NCBI RefSeq assembly: GCF_910592395.1
Contig: NC_088310.1
Span: 3,293,501-3,357,500, forward strand
Length of the DNA stretch: 64,000 bases
Reading direction: 5' to 3'
Source: Lineus longissimus
Lineage: Eukaryota > Nemertea > Pilidiophora > Heteronemertea > Lineidae
In this document: piece after piece, positions 19,001 to 29,275 of the stretch
How the letters are laid out: the number at the start of each line of letters is the position of its first letter
Position numbering within the stretch: position 1 is the first letter of the stretch
Position numbers and translations under genes: made by a program
Notes under the pieces: model-generated
Told to the model about the DNA's origin: nothing
What the model saw: only the letters and a program-made list of their open reading frames with translations
Database searches by the model: none

Positions 19001-22000
19001 TCCTACGTCCACGATCTTTATATAAGGTGGTTTTACTTTTTGTTTAAGCCCTTCTGCTCTTACATAACAACTATCGTGTTTTTCCCAGGTTTGCAGAGAC
19101 CACACGGACCAAGAGCAATCAAGTTAAAGAAGCCCTTTGACCATGGTGAGTTAAGGACCTCTCATTCTCTTACCCTGAATGTATTCTTCTTGAGAGATCA
19201 GGACAGACCACTAGAATATTGAGGAACTGGCTCAGGGTAGTATAAGACTGACCAATTGTGATGATTATCACAAGGTTTTCCAATAAATGATAATTTGTGC
19301 TTGTTTGTCATCTTTCAGGTTGGGCCCGGGAAATTGTGGTGCGATTCAAGTATGAAAATTTGAAAGGATCAGGCAGACCGCCAATGGATGTGTACTACTT
19401 CACCCCCGAGGGGAAGAAATTGAGATCCCTCGTCCAAATTGCCGATTATTGTAAGTAAACTCATGTGAGATCAGATTTTAATTTGGTTTATTTTTGATCA
19501 GTTGATAAATTTCTTTGGGAAAAATGACACTATATTTCTCTGAATTATTTTCCAGTGACAGAAACTAATGAAGATTTTGGCCTGACAACTGATAACTTCT
19601 CCCTCAATCGCATCCCAGTGCACAAGGAACCCTGGGAAAACATTCGCATGGCTAACATAGGTCGTAGTGCTGGCTCAGCCAGAGGAGCCCAGTCGAAGCG
19701 TGGCCGACCATCAATGGGCCGCGGCAAAGGCAAACCAATTATGGCGAGTATCAATAGACCAATAGGAAGGCCACCAAAGAACAGCCCAGGAGGAAGTCCA
19801 AGACCATCGTATATGCCTCTAACAGAAGAAAAAGAAGAACCCAAGTCATTTCCGGAGATGTTAAACTTGAAGCCAGTAGTTCAAAAACCGCAAACTGATA
19901 CGCCAACTGGTCCTGCTGTTCCCAGTCAGAAAGCACGGAAGAGTTTCCGCCCGATGGAATTGTCCAAGCGTTTGCTAAATCCGCTTGAACATTCAATGCC
20001 TGATCCTAAGAGACCTAAGTTGAAAGCTGTGCAGGGAGACCGCCATGAGAACCACATACAGTAAGTCAGTGTTTGTTGTATGCTGAATTTATCGAGAAAA
20101 AACCAAACTTGTTGCTGGTACAAGATTTCAAGAACCAGTAATCGGGTGTACCAGGATTATCAAATGACTGACACAACATTTTGTATGACGGTATCGAATA
20201 ACTCATTGATCTTCCGCTGACTTTGGTTTTACGACAGAGCTGTCATGTTTCCAGTAATCCTATATTCATCTTTGCAGGTTGCACAACGAGGGAGGATTCC
20301 GGTTATGCTCGCTTGACTGTGTTGGCCGGGCAGGCAAGGCCCCAGAACTTCACTGTGGCGTCTGCATGTGTCTTTTCCACCCAGAATGTGTACAGTTTGT
20401 TGGAAACACGAATGCTGCTTTGTTTGTTTGCAATGTGAGTAAAAAATCCGCCAAAAAAAGCAGTTTCCAAACATGAGTTTTGCAGCCTTGGATGAGAGAA
20501 TGCTTTCCAATAAATTTTACATTTACACCATTTTAGAACCTTAAATGAATCTATTTGTAAAAACGTAACTGATCCATTTCTATTAAGTTTCTTTCTTCCT
20601 ATTTGCAGCGATGTCGCAAGCAGCCAGTTGACAGCAGTAAGAAACAGCCAGTTGTGATTACGGGGAGTATGTTTGCTACTGGTAGCAAATATACGCCATC
20701 GGCATTGAGTGGCCTAAAGACGCAGCTCGCACAAAATACTTCAGTAGACTTCTCAAACATTCCGAAAACGATTGAATCAATGTCGGATATCATGATGCCA
20801 TTAACAATAGAGAAGGCCAGTCATGACAACGAGACACCACAGAATATGCCGATGCAGCCTTTGGGCAGTCCCAGGGTTCCACCACCCCCTCTACTCAAGC
20901 CTATGACTGTTGCAGCTCACCTCAAGAGTATGGAGCATGAAAGTAAAAAGCAAAATGTTGTGTCATGGTCATTCACGGACGGCAATTTGAAATTTACGAA
21001 CACCATGCCGAAGCCTCCGCCATTAAAGACTGTACGTGCACCACTAGGACAGCTGCCATCGCTGACGACAATGCCAACACTGGCATCCAAACCGACCACT
21101 GTTGCGATGAGCCCAACTTCTCTTTGTCCGACATCAGTGTCGGTTGTCCGTGATGCAGTGAATAATCACTTAGAACAGTCGACGTCTGCGGTTGGAGTGA
21201 GTGGGGCGCCGACAATAATGACCAGTGCGAATTCTAATGACATTCGGATGGCGGGACAGTTACTCACACTCCCCGGTAATATCATTAATCGTATCAAAAT
21301 GAATGAACCATTGGCGCTCAAAATCAACAACCAATCGTTAGTAGTGAATCCGGACTGTTTCGTTCAGACATCTCACGGAGTTAAGATATTCCTGCCCCCG
21401 AATACATTACCTGTCCAAACGGGCAACAAAACAATAAACATCACAGTTCCGCAGACATCATCTTCAGTCATGCCTGCAACGACTGTTTCACATTCCATTA
21501 CTTCTACTATTCAGGCTTCGTCTTGTACGCCAATAGTCGTTGGATCGAACGCTAGTACAGTTTTACCGGGAATACAAAAAAATGCCATGCCAGAAATGGC
21601 TCAACCTGCATTTACGGACCCCGTTTCAAATGTGTCTCCTTTGAAATCTGAAGCAGAGCAGAATGCCTCTGTGCAATCAAAAAGTGTTTCTCCGGATTTG
21701 CCATCTCAGCCTGTAATGATTGGGCAAGGACTTGTACCAGTTCGAATGGAACCGCTACCAGCCGTTTTACCCCCTAAAAGGACCCAGAGGAAGACTCGGG
21801 GAATTAATCCAGCACTTAACTTTATCAAACAGTTACATGGAGGATATGATAGCTTACTGCAGATCTTCAGCTATCTCTCGGTGCCAGATCTCTTGAAGTG
21901 AGTATCACGTTTTCAAATGTTTGGTAAAGGTATCCTGCAATACTCTTTAGGACTTTGAACCAGCACCATGGTCAGAAAAGTTTGAACGAATTTCCCAGAC

Positions 22001-24927
22001 TGCCCAAGTGAAAGTCTACCCAGATGATTGTAAGAGTCAGTTTGTATTGGATTTGTTCCTTTGTTTGGAGTGCCATAACAGTAATAATTGTTGTCAACTT
22101 CAATTTGCAGAGTCAGCCAGGTGTGTCAGCGATGGAGGAGCATAGTAACGGCGTCATGGATGGTAAGTTGGCGATGTTTTTTGGTGAACACAGTCGTTGA
22201 CCATTCATTGGCTTCACAAGTCAGACTTGTCGACACTCATGCCTTCTTTGCCAGGAGAGTTAACTGGATTAAGAAATTATAGTATATTGTATATAAAACC
22301 TCATTTCAAAAGCATAATCGTCAATTGAAACTTTTTTCAGTGGCGGACTGTGAGGTTACGCGGAAATTATGTCACAAATTGGGACACTGCCATGAATTTT
22401 CTACAAAAAGTTGGAACAAAGAAACTGGTATGTATGGCCTTGTAGAGCATTGATGCAGTCTATGATAATATTACGGAGGCTTCATAGAAGAATTGAACAA
22501 TAGATGCATTGCATAAGGGGAATGCCTATTTGCGTCTGCAAGCTTTCAAGCATCTGAACGCATGTTATCTGCCCTTCAATTCAATGGTTTACTGTTCACA
22601 GTCCCCTTTACCTTAATCCCGCTGGACATTCATGCGCGTCTCATTTGATTTTCTAGGATCTCCGGGGTTTGCGCCATATTGATGACCGTAATCGAACCTG
22701 GCACCAGATTACAGGTGTCCTGGATAAAATGACAGATCTGAACGTGATTCACTTTGGCCAATGTCCTGCAAGCATCCTGCATGCCGTCACGGAGAAGGTC
22801 ACAGATCTCAAGGTGCTCACAGCTGAGTGGATCACCGAAATATTTGAAGAGCCTCAAATGTGGTAAGTTGGTGCTTTGAGTTCACTGGTGAAATGGCAAG
22901 CAATGAGGTGTTTCAAGGTGTTTTAGTCTTTTTCAAACTGTGTCTTTCTTTAAGGGGTTAAAATATGGGCACTATTCCTTGTTCCAGGACAACCAACACC
23001 AAACTTGATATGGCTAAATTTGCCAAGATGTCACATTTGGAGGAGCTGCGACTGCGTGGAGTCTGTGGCCTTGTTCTGCCAGCTTTCTCCTTCTCCGGTG
23101 GATTGGAAGAATTCTCTGAACTAAAGAAGCTCAGAAAGTTGGTAAGTACATGTACTCGTTAAATAGTAAGTAGATCACATTTACAATCATAACTGAGATC
23201 ACATTTGTGATGTCACATGATGTGAACGGTGGCCTTCATGGATCAGTGTGGGTTTTTTTGGCGGGCATGGCCAACCAAACCGACAGTAGCCTTATGGGAA
23301 GTTTCTTGGTCGTTTTGAATGTTCACAGGTTGAGCTCAAGTATACATGATGCACTTGTGAGCTGCTCCTGATGTGCATTGTTCGCAGCCTCAGGAAGTAA
23401 CATCCCTATCCCAGTGTACTGAATTATCCTTTCCTTTCCTCATGAGATGGCTTCTTGACATGAAACATCTTCCATTTCAGTCCTTGACAACACTGAAGGA
23501 AGTATCCGGCAGTGACTTCAACTTCATTGGAAAGCTCCCCAACTTGGAGGAACTGGAGATAGGAGATTGTTCTCTATGGACAGAGGAGGTAATAATGAGC
23601 CCCGATATTTGTTTCTACCAGGGAGGGGACATCTCCTGTTACATAACAGAACCGAAAAAAGCAAAGAAAGAATACTGGTAACTTCAAAGCGATATTCATT
23701 GCGGACTTCATTGAATTACACTGCAAGTTTTAGAGCCTGGTTTCCCATTGTGTTCTCACTATAATATGATTAATGCATTCTGTAACATAACTTGTCTCAG
23801 TTGGTTCAGATTCTCTTGGCTTCTCTTTCAGACTTATAGCCATCTTTCTAGATTGGAAAACCTGAGGATTCTGCGTCTTGAGAATGGAGGTGACCTGGAG
23901 GACTCAGGATTAGCTAATGCTCTCAAATGTTTCAAACTGTAAGTTAGTTCATGGTGGCCTTCCTCTGCATTCACTCTTAGGCATAAGTTCATATCACTGT
24001 TGTTTATTGTAAATCGGATCAGTAACTGCAGCCACTTTTGGGTTATAAGTTCCCCGTTACTGACTGAGGATGGGTTGACCTCCCATTTTGCTTGCCTCCA
24101 TGTCTTATTTGTGATGTGATCTTTTTCCAGGTTGACAAGACTTGAGCTTGTAATGTTTGTCATTCCATCAACATTGAAAGATACTCTCTCAGGATTGACG
24201 AATCTGAAGGAGCTTTCAGTGTGGCCAGATCCACGAGATCAGGTAGGTGATAGAAGTGAAGAGAATGCTGTCCAAATACCATCATGTCATGTCGTTATCT
24301 TGAGCCCCATGTCGCAGACCTCCTCGTCGAGGCCGTGTGCACACTTTCCCTTCCATTAGATTCTATTTATAACACCAGGTCTGGATCATCTTCAAATCAC
24401 CAGTCAGACTGCCTACAATCCTAGTGACTTATGAAAGATTGTCACACTCAAATGAAACTGTAATCAATGAATCAAATTTCCAATTCCAGCCTGCCCTTGT
24501 CAACACAAATACCCTAAATGCTGTCAAGAACTTAACGCACCTGACCAAGCTTGAATGGGGTGTTGTGACATCAGAAGACAGTGAAGAAAGGGCAGAGAGT
24601 GACGAGCATGGCAATTTACCATTTCTGCGGTCAGCATTCGTGGAGAAAAAGACGTCTGAGAAATCAGATTCGAAGGTGAAAAGTGAAAAGACTTCTGAGG
24701 GTGAGGAGAGTGGAACTACACATACTGCCATGGAAACTGAGCATCAAGGAGATGAAAATGTTGGTGAGACGGGTGAAGTGTCCCATTCTCCGACATCTGA
24801 GGAAGTGATTACGACACAAGAACTTCATGATCGCTTATCCGGGATGTTGATCGAGACGAAGGTCACTATTAATGACGTAGCAGTGTTGTCGTCGCAGAAT
24901 GGACGGTCGAGAACAAAGTCAACGTGA
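15966..24927 (+). CDS. PHD-MBD-PHD-F-box-LRR protein, putative chromatin-reading SCF receptor
   Basis: Seventeen coding exons: 15966-17283, 17581-17763, 18061-18102, 18455-18730, 19089-19145, 19319-19450, 19556-20060, 20278-20434, 20609-21897, 22111-22162, 22341-22427, 22657-22862, 22988-23141, 23481-23588, 23832-23938, 24131-24242, 24490-24927 (TGA). They sum to 5223 nt, 1740 residues, with phase kept throughout. Order: Asp/Glu-rich region (about 175-420), ING-type PHD (443-492), MBD (about 620-695), basic disordered linker, PHD-like Cys4-His-Cys3 finger (848-892), Ser/Thr/Pro-rich linker, F-box (about 1303-1350), leucine-rich repeats to about 1620, acidic tail. The F-box predicts Skp1/Cullin-1 binding, the PHD histone H3 tail binding, the MBD methyl-CpG binding. 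KDM2 and FBXL19 share PHD-F-box-LRR but carry CXXC and not MBD. No JmjC or CXXC is present. A gene-model fusion is unlikely because no promoter or poly(A) site separates the parts. Confidence 0.85.
17581..17763 (+). other. Exon encoding ING-type PHD finger
   Basis: Encodes a Cys4-His-Cys3 module: CWC, then CDSPRC, then H and C in WYHYNC, then CPTC, with the DWYCPTC ending typical of ING/Set3 PHDs. The aromatic W before the zinc-binding His and the MIACD strand match the pattern that binds trimethylated H3K4 in ING proteins. The binding preference is inferred from motif only. Confidence 0.85.
19089..19640 (+). other. Three exons encoding the methyl-CpG-binding domain
   Basis: The MBD is split over exons 19089-19145, 19319-19450 and the start of 19556-20060. 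The core reads GWAREIVVR, a loop, then MDVYYFTPEGKKLRS and IADYL. Residues matching the DNA-contact set of MeCP2 (R111, D121, Y123, R133) are present as R634, D649, Y651, R661. The DVYYF-P-GKK-RS string is closest to the MBD2/3 type. The loop between R634 and D649 has 14 residues against 9 in MeCP2. Confidence 0.85.
20278..20640 (+). other. Exons encoding second, atypical PHD-like zinc finger
   Basis: Cysteine pattern C-x3-C-x11-C-x2-C-x4-H-x2-C-x13-C-x2-C, residues about 848-892, crossing the junction between exons 20278-20434 and 20609-21897. The order fits PHD (Cys4-His-Cys3), but the first pair spacing of three is unusual. It directly follows the MBD-linked basic linker. Confidence 0.65.
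21811..24560 (+). other. Exons encoding F-box and leucine-rich repeats
   Basis: The F-box reads YDSLLQIFSYLSVPDLLKV then QVCQRWRSI and W-RTVRLRG, the standard Skp1-binding pattern. It is followed by repeated L-x2-L-x-L units such as LEELRLRGV, LEELEIGDC, LRILRLENG and LKELSVWP over exons 22341 to 24560. The F-box/LRR substrate-receptor class is clear; the substrate is unknown. Confidence 0.85.
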
Positions 24928-26239
24928 AGCTGTTAAAACGAACATTCCTCCTTTGACATTGGGAACCTTGTAGATTCCGAACATCTTTTTTTCAGTTTTT
25001 GTCTTGAAGTCATTAAAGACAAAACACATCATTTCTGTGAAGTAGTCATCTATGTTTTGATTGAATTCTGTAACAATCAACTATGTGTCAACAACAGTCA
25101 ACACAACGGAATCATAGTTTTTTTGGACAAACTCTTTGCTTGTCGGCTGGTAGATTTTGCTGTATATTCCAATAAACTGTGCTTGCTCTATCTGTAAAGC
25201 CATGCTAATCAATATAAGACAGGCAAATATATGTACAATGTGCTAATGTGACCACACCAATTGCAATACATGAATGTCACCTCGAAATTAAATGAGCCAA
25301 GAAAAGACGATCGCTGTGCTAAAATTCCATATTGGTGAAGGGCGGTTTTCAGCCAAAATGCAAGATTTTCATTCACACTTTCAAGTTGTACATAAAAGTA
25401 ATGGAAATTATTAATTAACAATTATCAAATATACTGTCACTATTTCAGATTGTCCTATCACATACATTTGTATTCCACTGACCTTATAAAGTGAAAAAAG
25501 AGTATTATTAACTGTGCTGTGCTTGTAGATTTTGATGTGTATGCTTCGTTGCGGCACTGCATATTACCATTGGGTATACATGTTATACCATTCAATCACA
25601 GAAGTGCATTTCCAAGTAATGTATCCCGAGGCATTTATCTTGTGTAAAATCGGTCTCAATGTATGTGTATAAAGTTTTGTTTGTTTCAATTACCGATATG
25701 TCCGAGTTTTCAGGTTCTCTTCTGAGGCCAATTCATTAAATGGATGCATTTCAGTTGAAGCCCGGGGGAGGGGGGGTAATAACCATCAACTGTATCTCAT
25801 TCTCAGCAGAAGTTTACATTATCTAGAAATTGTAGAAATGATGGAAAACCGACTTTGATGTTCATGTACACTCGCATACAATGGGGTAACTTTGATGTAC
25901 ATGCACGCTCACGTACATGTACAATGGGGTAATTTCGAACACCATCTGCAGATACATGTATTTATCATCAGAACAATACTTTCTTGGAGGTGTTCAAAAT
26001 CACCCCATGTGACAGAACTTCGAACTGATGCTGTAAATAGATAATCCTGCATGAAATTGGTGGATTTGTTTTAAGTATTTTTTTTGTAATGGTGTAGTCA
26101 ACGCAATAAACTCGCATTTTTCATATCTCTATTTTTGTGTTATTGTTGTGCCCATCTTCAATTGACTGATGACAGCATGCACAAAAGCACTGCATGCCCT
26201 GACCTGACATGCACGAACGTGATGGGACAGAGTGCAAAT
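24928..26239 (+). other. 3' UTR and intergenic sequence of the MBD/F-box gene
   Basis: No coding signal. An AATAAA at 25171-25176 is the likely poly(A) signal. After it the sequence is AT-rich with several acatgtac words and a poly-G run near 25770. Nothing else is supported. Confidence 0.5.
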
Positions 26240-28002
26240 TCAGGATTCACAATCAGAGGATTTGCCTGAATGGACAGGTGTCTTCAGTCATCTCCTGTCT
26301 CTCCACCGAGGAATGTTGAGGACAGTTATATGCAAGGTTGTGACATTTGAGACAGAACCAACCTTGTGGTAAGGTAGTGCTTGGTGAGGAATAGAGGGCA
26401 GGGGTTCACAATCCAAGATTGTGCCTAAATACGGCAGGTGTCTTCCAGTCATCTCCTGTCTCTCCACCGAGGAATGTTGAGGACACTTATATGCAAGGTT
26501 GTGACATTTGAGACAGAACCGACCTTGTGGTAAGGTAGTGCTTGGTGAGGAAAAGAGGGCAGGGGTTCACAATCCAAGATTGTGCCTAAATACGGCAGGT
26601 GTCTTCCAGTCATCTACTGTTTCCACCGAGGAATGTTGAGGACAGTTATATGCAAGGTTGTGACATTTGAGACAGAACCAACCTTGTGGTAAGGTAGTGC
26701 TTGGTGAGGAATAGAGAGCAGGGGTTCACAATCCAAGATTGTGCCTAAATACGGCTGGTGTCTTCCAGTCATCTCTCCACCGAGGAATGTTGAGGACACT
26801 TATATGCAAGGTTGTGACATTTGAGACAGAACCAACCTTTTGGTAAGGTAGTGCTTGGTGAGGAAAAGAGGGCAGGGATTGTGCCTAACTAAATAGGGCA
26901 GGTGTCTTCCAGTCATCTCTCCACCGAGGAATGTTGAGGACACTTATATGCAAGGTTGTGACATTTGAGACAGAACCAACCTTTTGGTAAGGTAGTGCTT
27001 GGTGAGGAAAAGAGGGCAGGGATTGTGCCTAACTAAATAGGGCAGGTGTCTTCCAGTCATCTACTGTCTCTCCACCGAGAATGTTGAGGACAGTTATATG
27101 CAAGGTTGTGACATTTGAGACAGAACCAACCTTGTGGTAAGGTAGTGCTTGGTGAGGAAAAGAGGACAGGGGTTCACAATCCAAGATTGTGCCTAACTAA
27201 ATAGGGCAGGTGTCTTCCAGTCATCTACTGTCTCTCCACCGAGGAATGTTGGGGACAATTATATGCAAGGTTGTGACATTTGAGACAGAACCAACCTTGT
27301 GGTAAGGTAGTGCTTGGTGAGGAAAAGAGGGCAGGGATTGTGCCTAACTAAATAGGGCAGGTGTCTTCCAGTCATCTACTGTCTCTCCACCGAGAATGTT
27401 GAGGACAGTTATATGCAAGGTTGTGACATTTGAGACAGAACCAACCTTGTGGTAAGGTAGTGCTTGGTGAGGAAAAGAGGACAGGGGTTCACAATCCAAG
27501 ATTGTGCCTAACTAAATAGGGCAGGTGTCTTCCAGTCATCTACTGTCTCTCCACCGAGGAATGTTGGGGACAATTATATGCAAGGTTGTGACATTTGAGA
27601 CAGAACCAACCTTGTGGTAAGGTAGTGCTTGGTGAGGAATAGAGGGCAGGGGTTCACAATCCAAGATTGTGCCTAAATAGGGCAGGTGTCTTCCAGTCAT
27701 CTACTGTCTCTCCACCGAGGAATGTTGAGGACAATTATATGCAAGGTTGTGACATTTGAGACAGAACCAATCTTGTGGTAAGGTAGTGCTTGGTGAGGAA
27801 AAGAGGGCAGGGGTTCACAATCCAAGATTGTGCCTAAATACGGCAGGTGTCTTCCAGTCATCTACTGTTTCCACCGAGGAATGTTGAGGACACTTATATG
27901 CAAGGTTGTGACATTTGAGACAGAACCGACCTTGTGGTAAGGTAGTGCTTGGTGAGGAATAGAGGGCAGGGGTTCACAATCCAAAGTTGTGCCTGAAAGA
28001 GC
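26240..28002. repeat. ~160-bp tandem satellite, about 11 copies
   Basis: Tandem units of about 145-170 bp, each containing ccaccgaggaatgttgagga, gcaaggttgtgacatttgag, taaggtagtgcttggtgagg and a variable ggttcacaatccaagattgt segment. The conserved word near aatgttgagg occurs at about 26311, 26471, 26631, 26784, 26929, 27078, 27246, 27397, 27559, 27720 and 27876. Unit lengths differ because some copies lack the ggttcacaatccaag segment. Each unit has two small inverted repeats: CAAGGTTG with CAACCTTG, and CACAATC with GATTGTG. Confidence 0.92.
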
Positions 28003-28239
28003 AGAGCCCAGTTGTTCAAAGCCTGGTTATTTTGACGGCCGCTAAGTTTAAGCGACCGCTACATACTTAGCGGTAACTTAGCAGCAGCCCATGACAAAAC
28101 CCTTGAGGTACCGCTAACTTAGCGGTGGCAGTGACATAGCGGCCGCTAAGCCTAACGGAGCGAATTTGGCGGCTTGCTAAGATAACGATGGTTTAGCGGC
28201 CGCCAAACCAGATAACAGAGCTTTGAACAACCGGGCCCT
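28003..28239. mobile_element. MITE-like inverted-repeat element inside the satellite
   Basis: About 237 bp bounded by inverted termini: the left AGAGCCCAGTTGTTCAAAGC matches the complement of the right end, which ends in gctttgaacaaccgggccct. The inside repeats ccgctaa and its complement ttagcgg many times and can form hairpins. There is no ORF. It interrupts the satellite units, so it inserted after the array formed. A clean target-site duplication was not identified. Confidence 0.75.
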
Positions 28240-29275
28240 GATGTCTTCCATTCATCTACTGTCTCACCACCGGGGACTGTTGAGGACACTGACATATACA
28301 AGATTGTGGCATTCGAGCCGTAAGCTACATTAATAGGTTGCACTTGATGAGGAAGGCCGGTATTCACAATCCAAGGTGGTACCTAATTGGGCAGGTGTCT
28401 TCCAGTCATCTACTGTCTCTCCATCGGGGACTGTTGAGGAAGGTTATACTAGTATACAAGGTTGTGACATTTGAGCAGATCAATATCACCTTCAGCGCCG
28501 AACCACGTTGATCTACGTGGCCCAAATCCCCCCTCTTTTAGCTGGTTATCGGAGTCTCATGGACTTCATGAAAGAACTACGCCATCGCCATCTTCAGGGC
28601 TAGTTAGAAACTGAAAAGACCAATCCACTGAATTACAAAATAAAGTTGTTCCGACACCGGGAATCAGAAATTGTAACAGCTGCTCTCATCAGCTTGGTTG
28701 TGACAGTGTCTAGGACGAGTGAAGCCACCTGGTAACTACTATTCAGATCTTGGTCATTGTAGCAGCTACTGTCATCAGATTGGTTGTGACATGGTCTCTA
28801 CTGGGAGACACACATGACATGGTGTCTTCCAGTCATCTACTGTCTCTGTGTGCTGACTGCAGTTATTATGGAAGGTTGTGCTTGGTGAGGTATATAAGGA
28901 TAGGCTCAGGATCTAAGGTTGTATCTGAATGGACTGCTGTCTGCTAGGCATCTACTGTCTCTGCACCGGGGACTGTTGAGGGCAGTTATATACAAGGTTG
29001 TGTGAGACATTGAGCAGAACCTGCCTTGTAAAGTTGTGCTTGGCGAGGTGTAAAATGCTGAGATTTACAATCCGATCTTGTGCCCGAATGGACAGGTGCC
29101 TTCCATTCAGCCATCTGCTGTCCCTCCACGGGGGACTGTTGAGGACAGCTATATACAAGGCTGTGACATTTGAGACAGAGCCCAGCTCGTAAGGTTGTGC
29201 TTTGTGAGGAACATAAGGCTGGATTTCACAATCCAAGGGTGTACCTGAATGGGCAGGCGTCTTCCAATAAGGAAA
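28240..29275. repeat. Degenerate distal copies of the ~160-bp satellite
   Basis: Diverged units with gggactgttgagga at about 28273, 28431, 28972 and 29130, separated by unrelated sequence. A 59-bp segment at 28563-28621 is not part of the satellite and recurs near 45642. Confidence 0.75.
28563..28621 (+). repeat. Dispersed 59-bp repeat, copy 1
   Basis: Contains cttcatgaaagaactacgcc and catcgccatcttcagggc, ending in aactgaaaagacc. It matches 45642-45700 with only a few differences, in the same orientation, 17 kb away. Confidence 0.85.

Noticed and set aside
20061-22340. Splitting the MBD part and the F-box part into two genes
   Set aside because: Introns between them keep codon phase, the long exon 20609-21897 carries zinc finger and F-box together, and no poly(A) signal or start region separates them.
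15966-24927. Calling the gene KDM2B or FBXL19
   Set aside because: There is no JmjC or CXXC domain and the order PHD-MBD-PHD-F-box differs; only the general PHD/F-box/LRR idea is shared.
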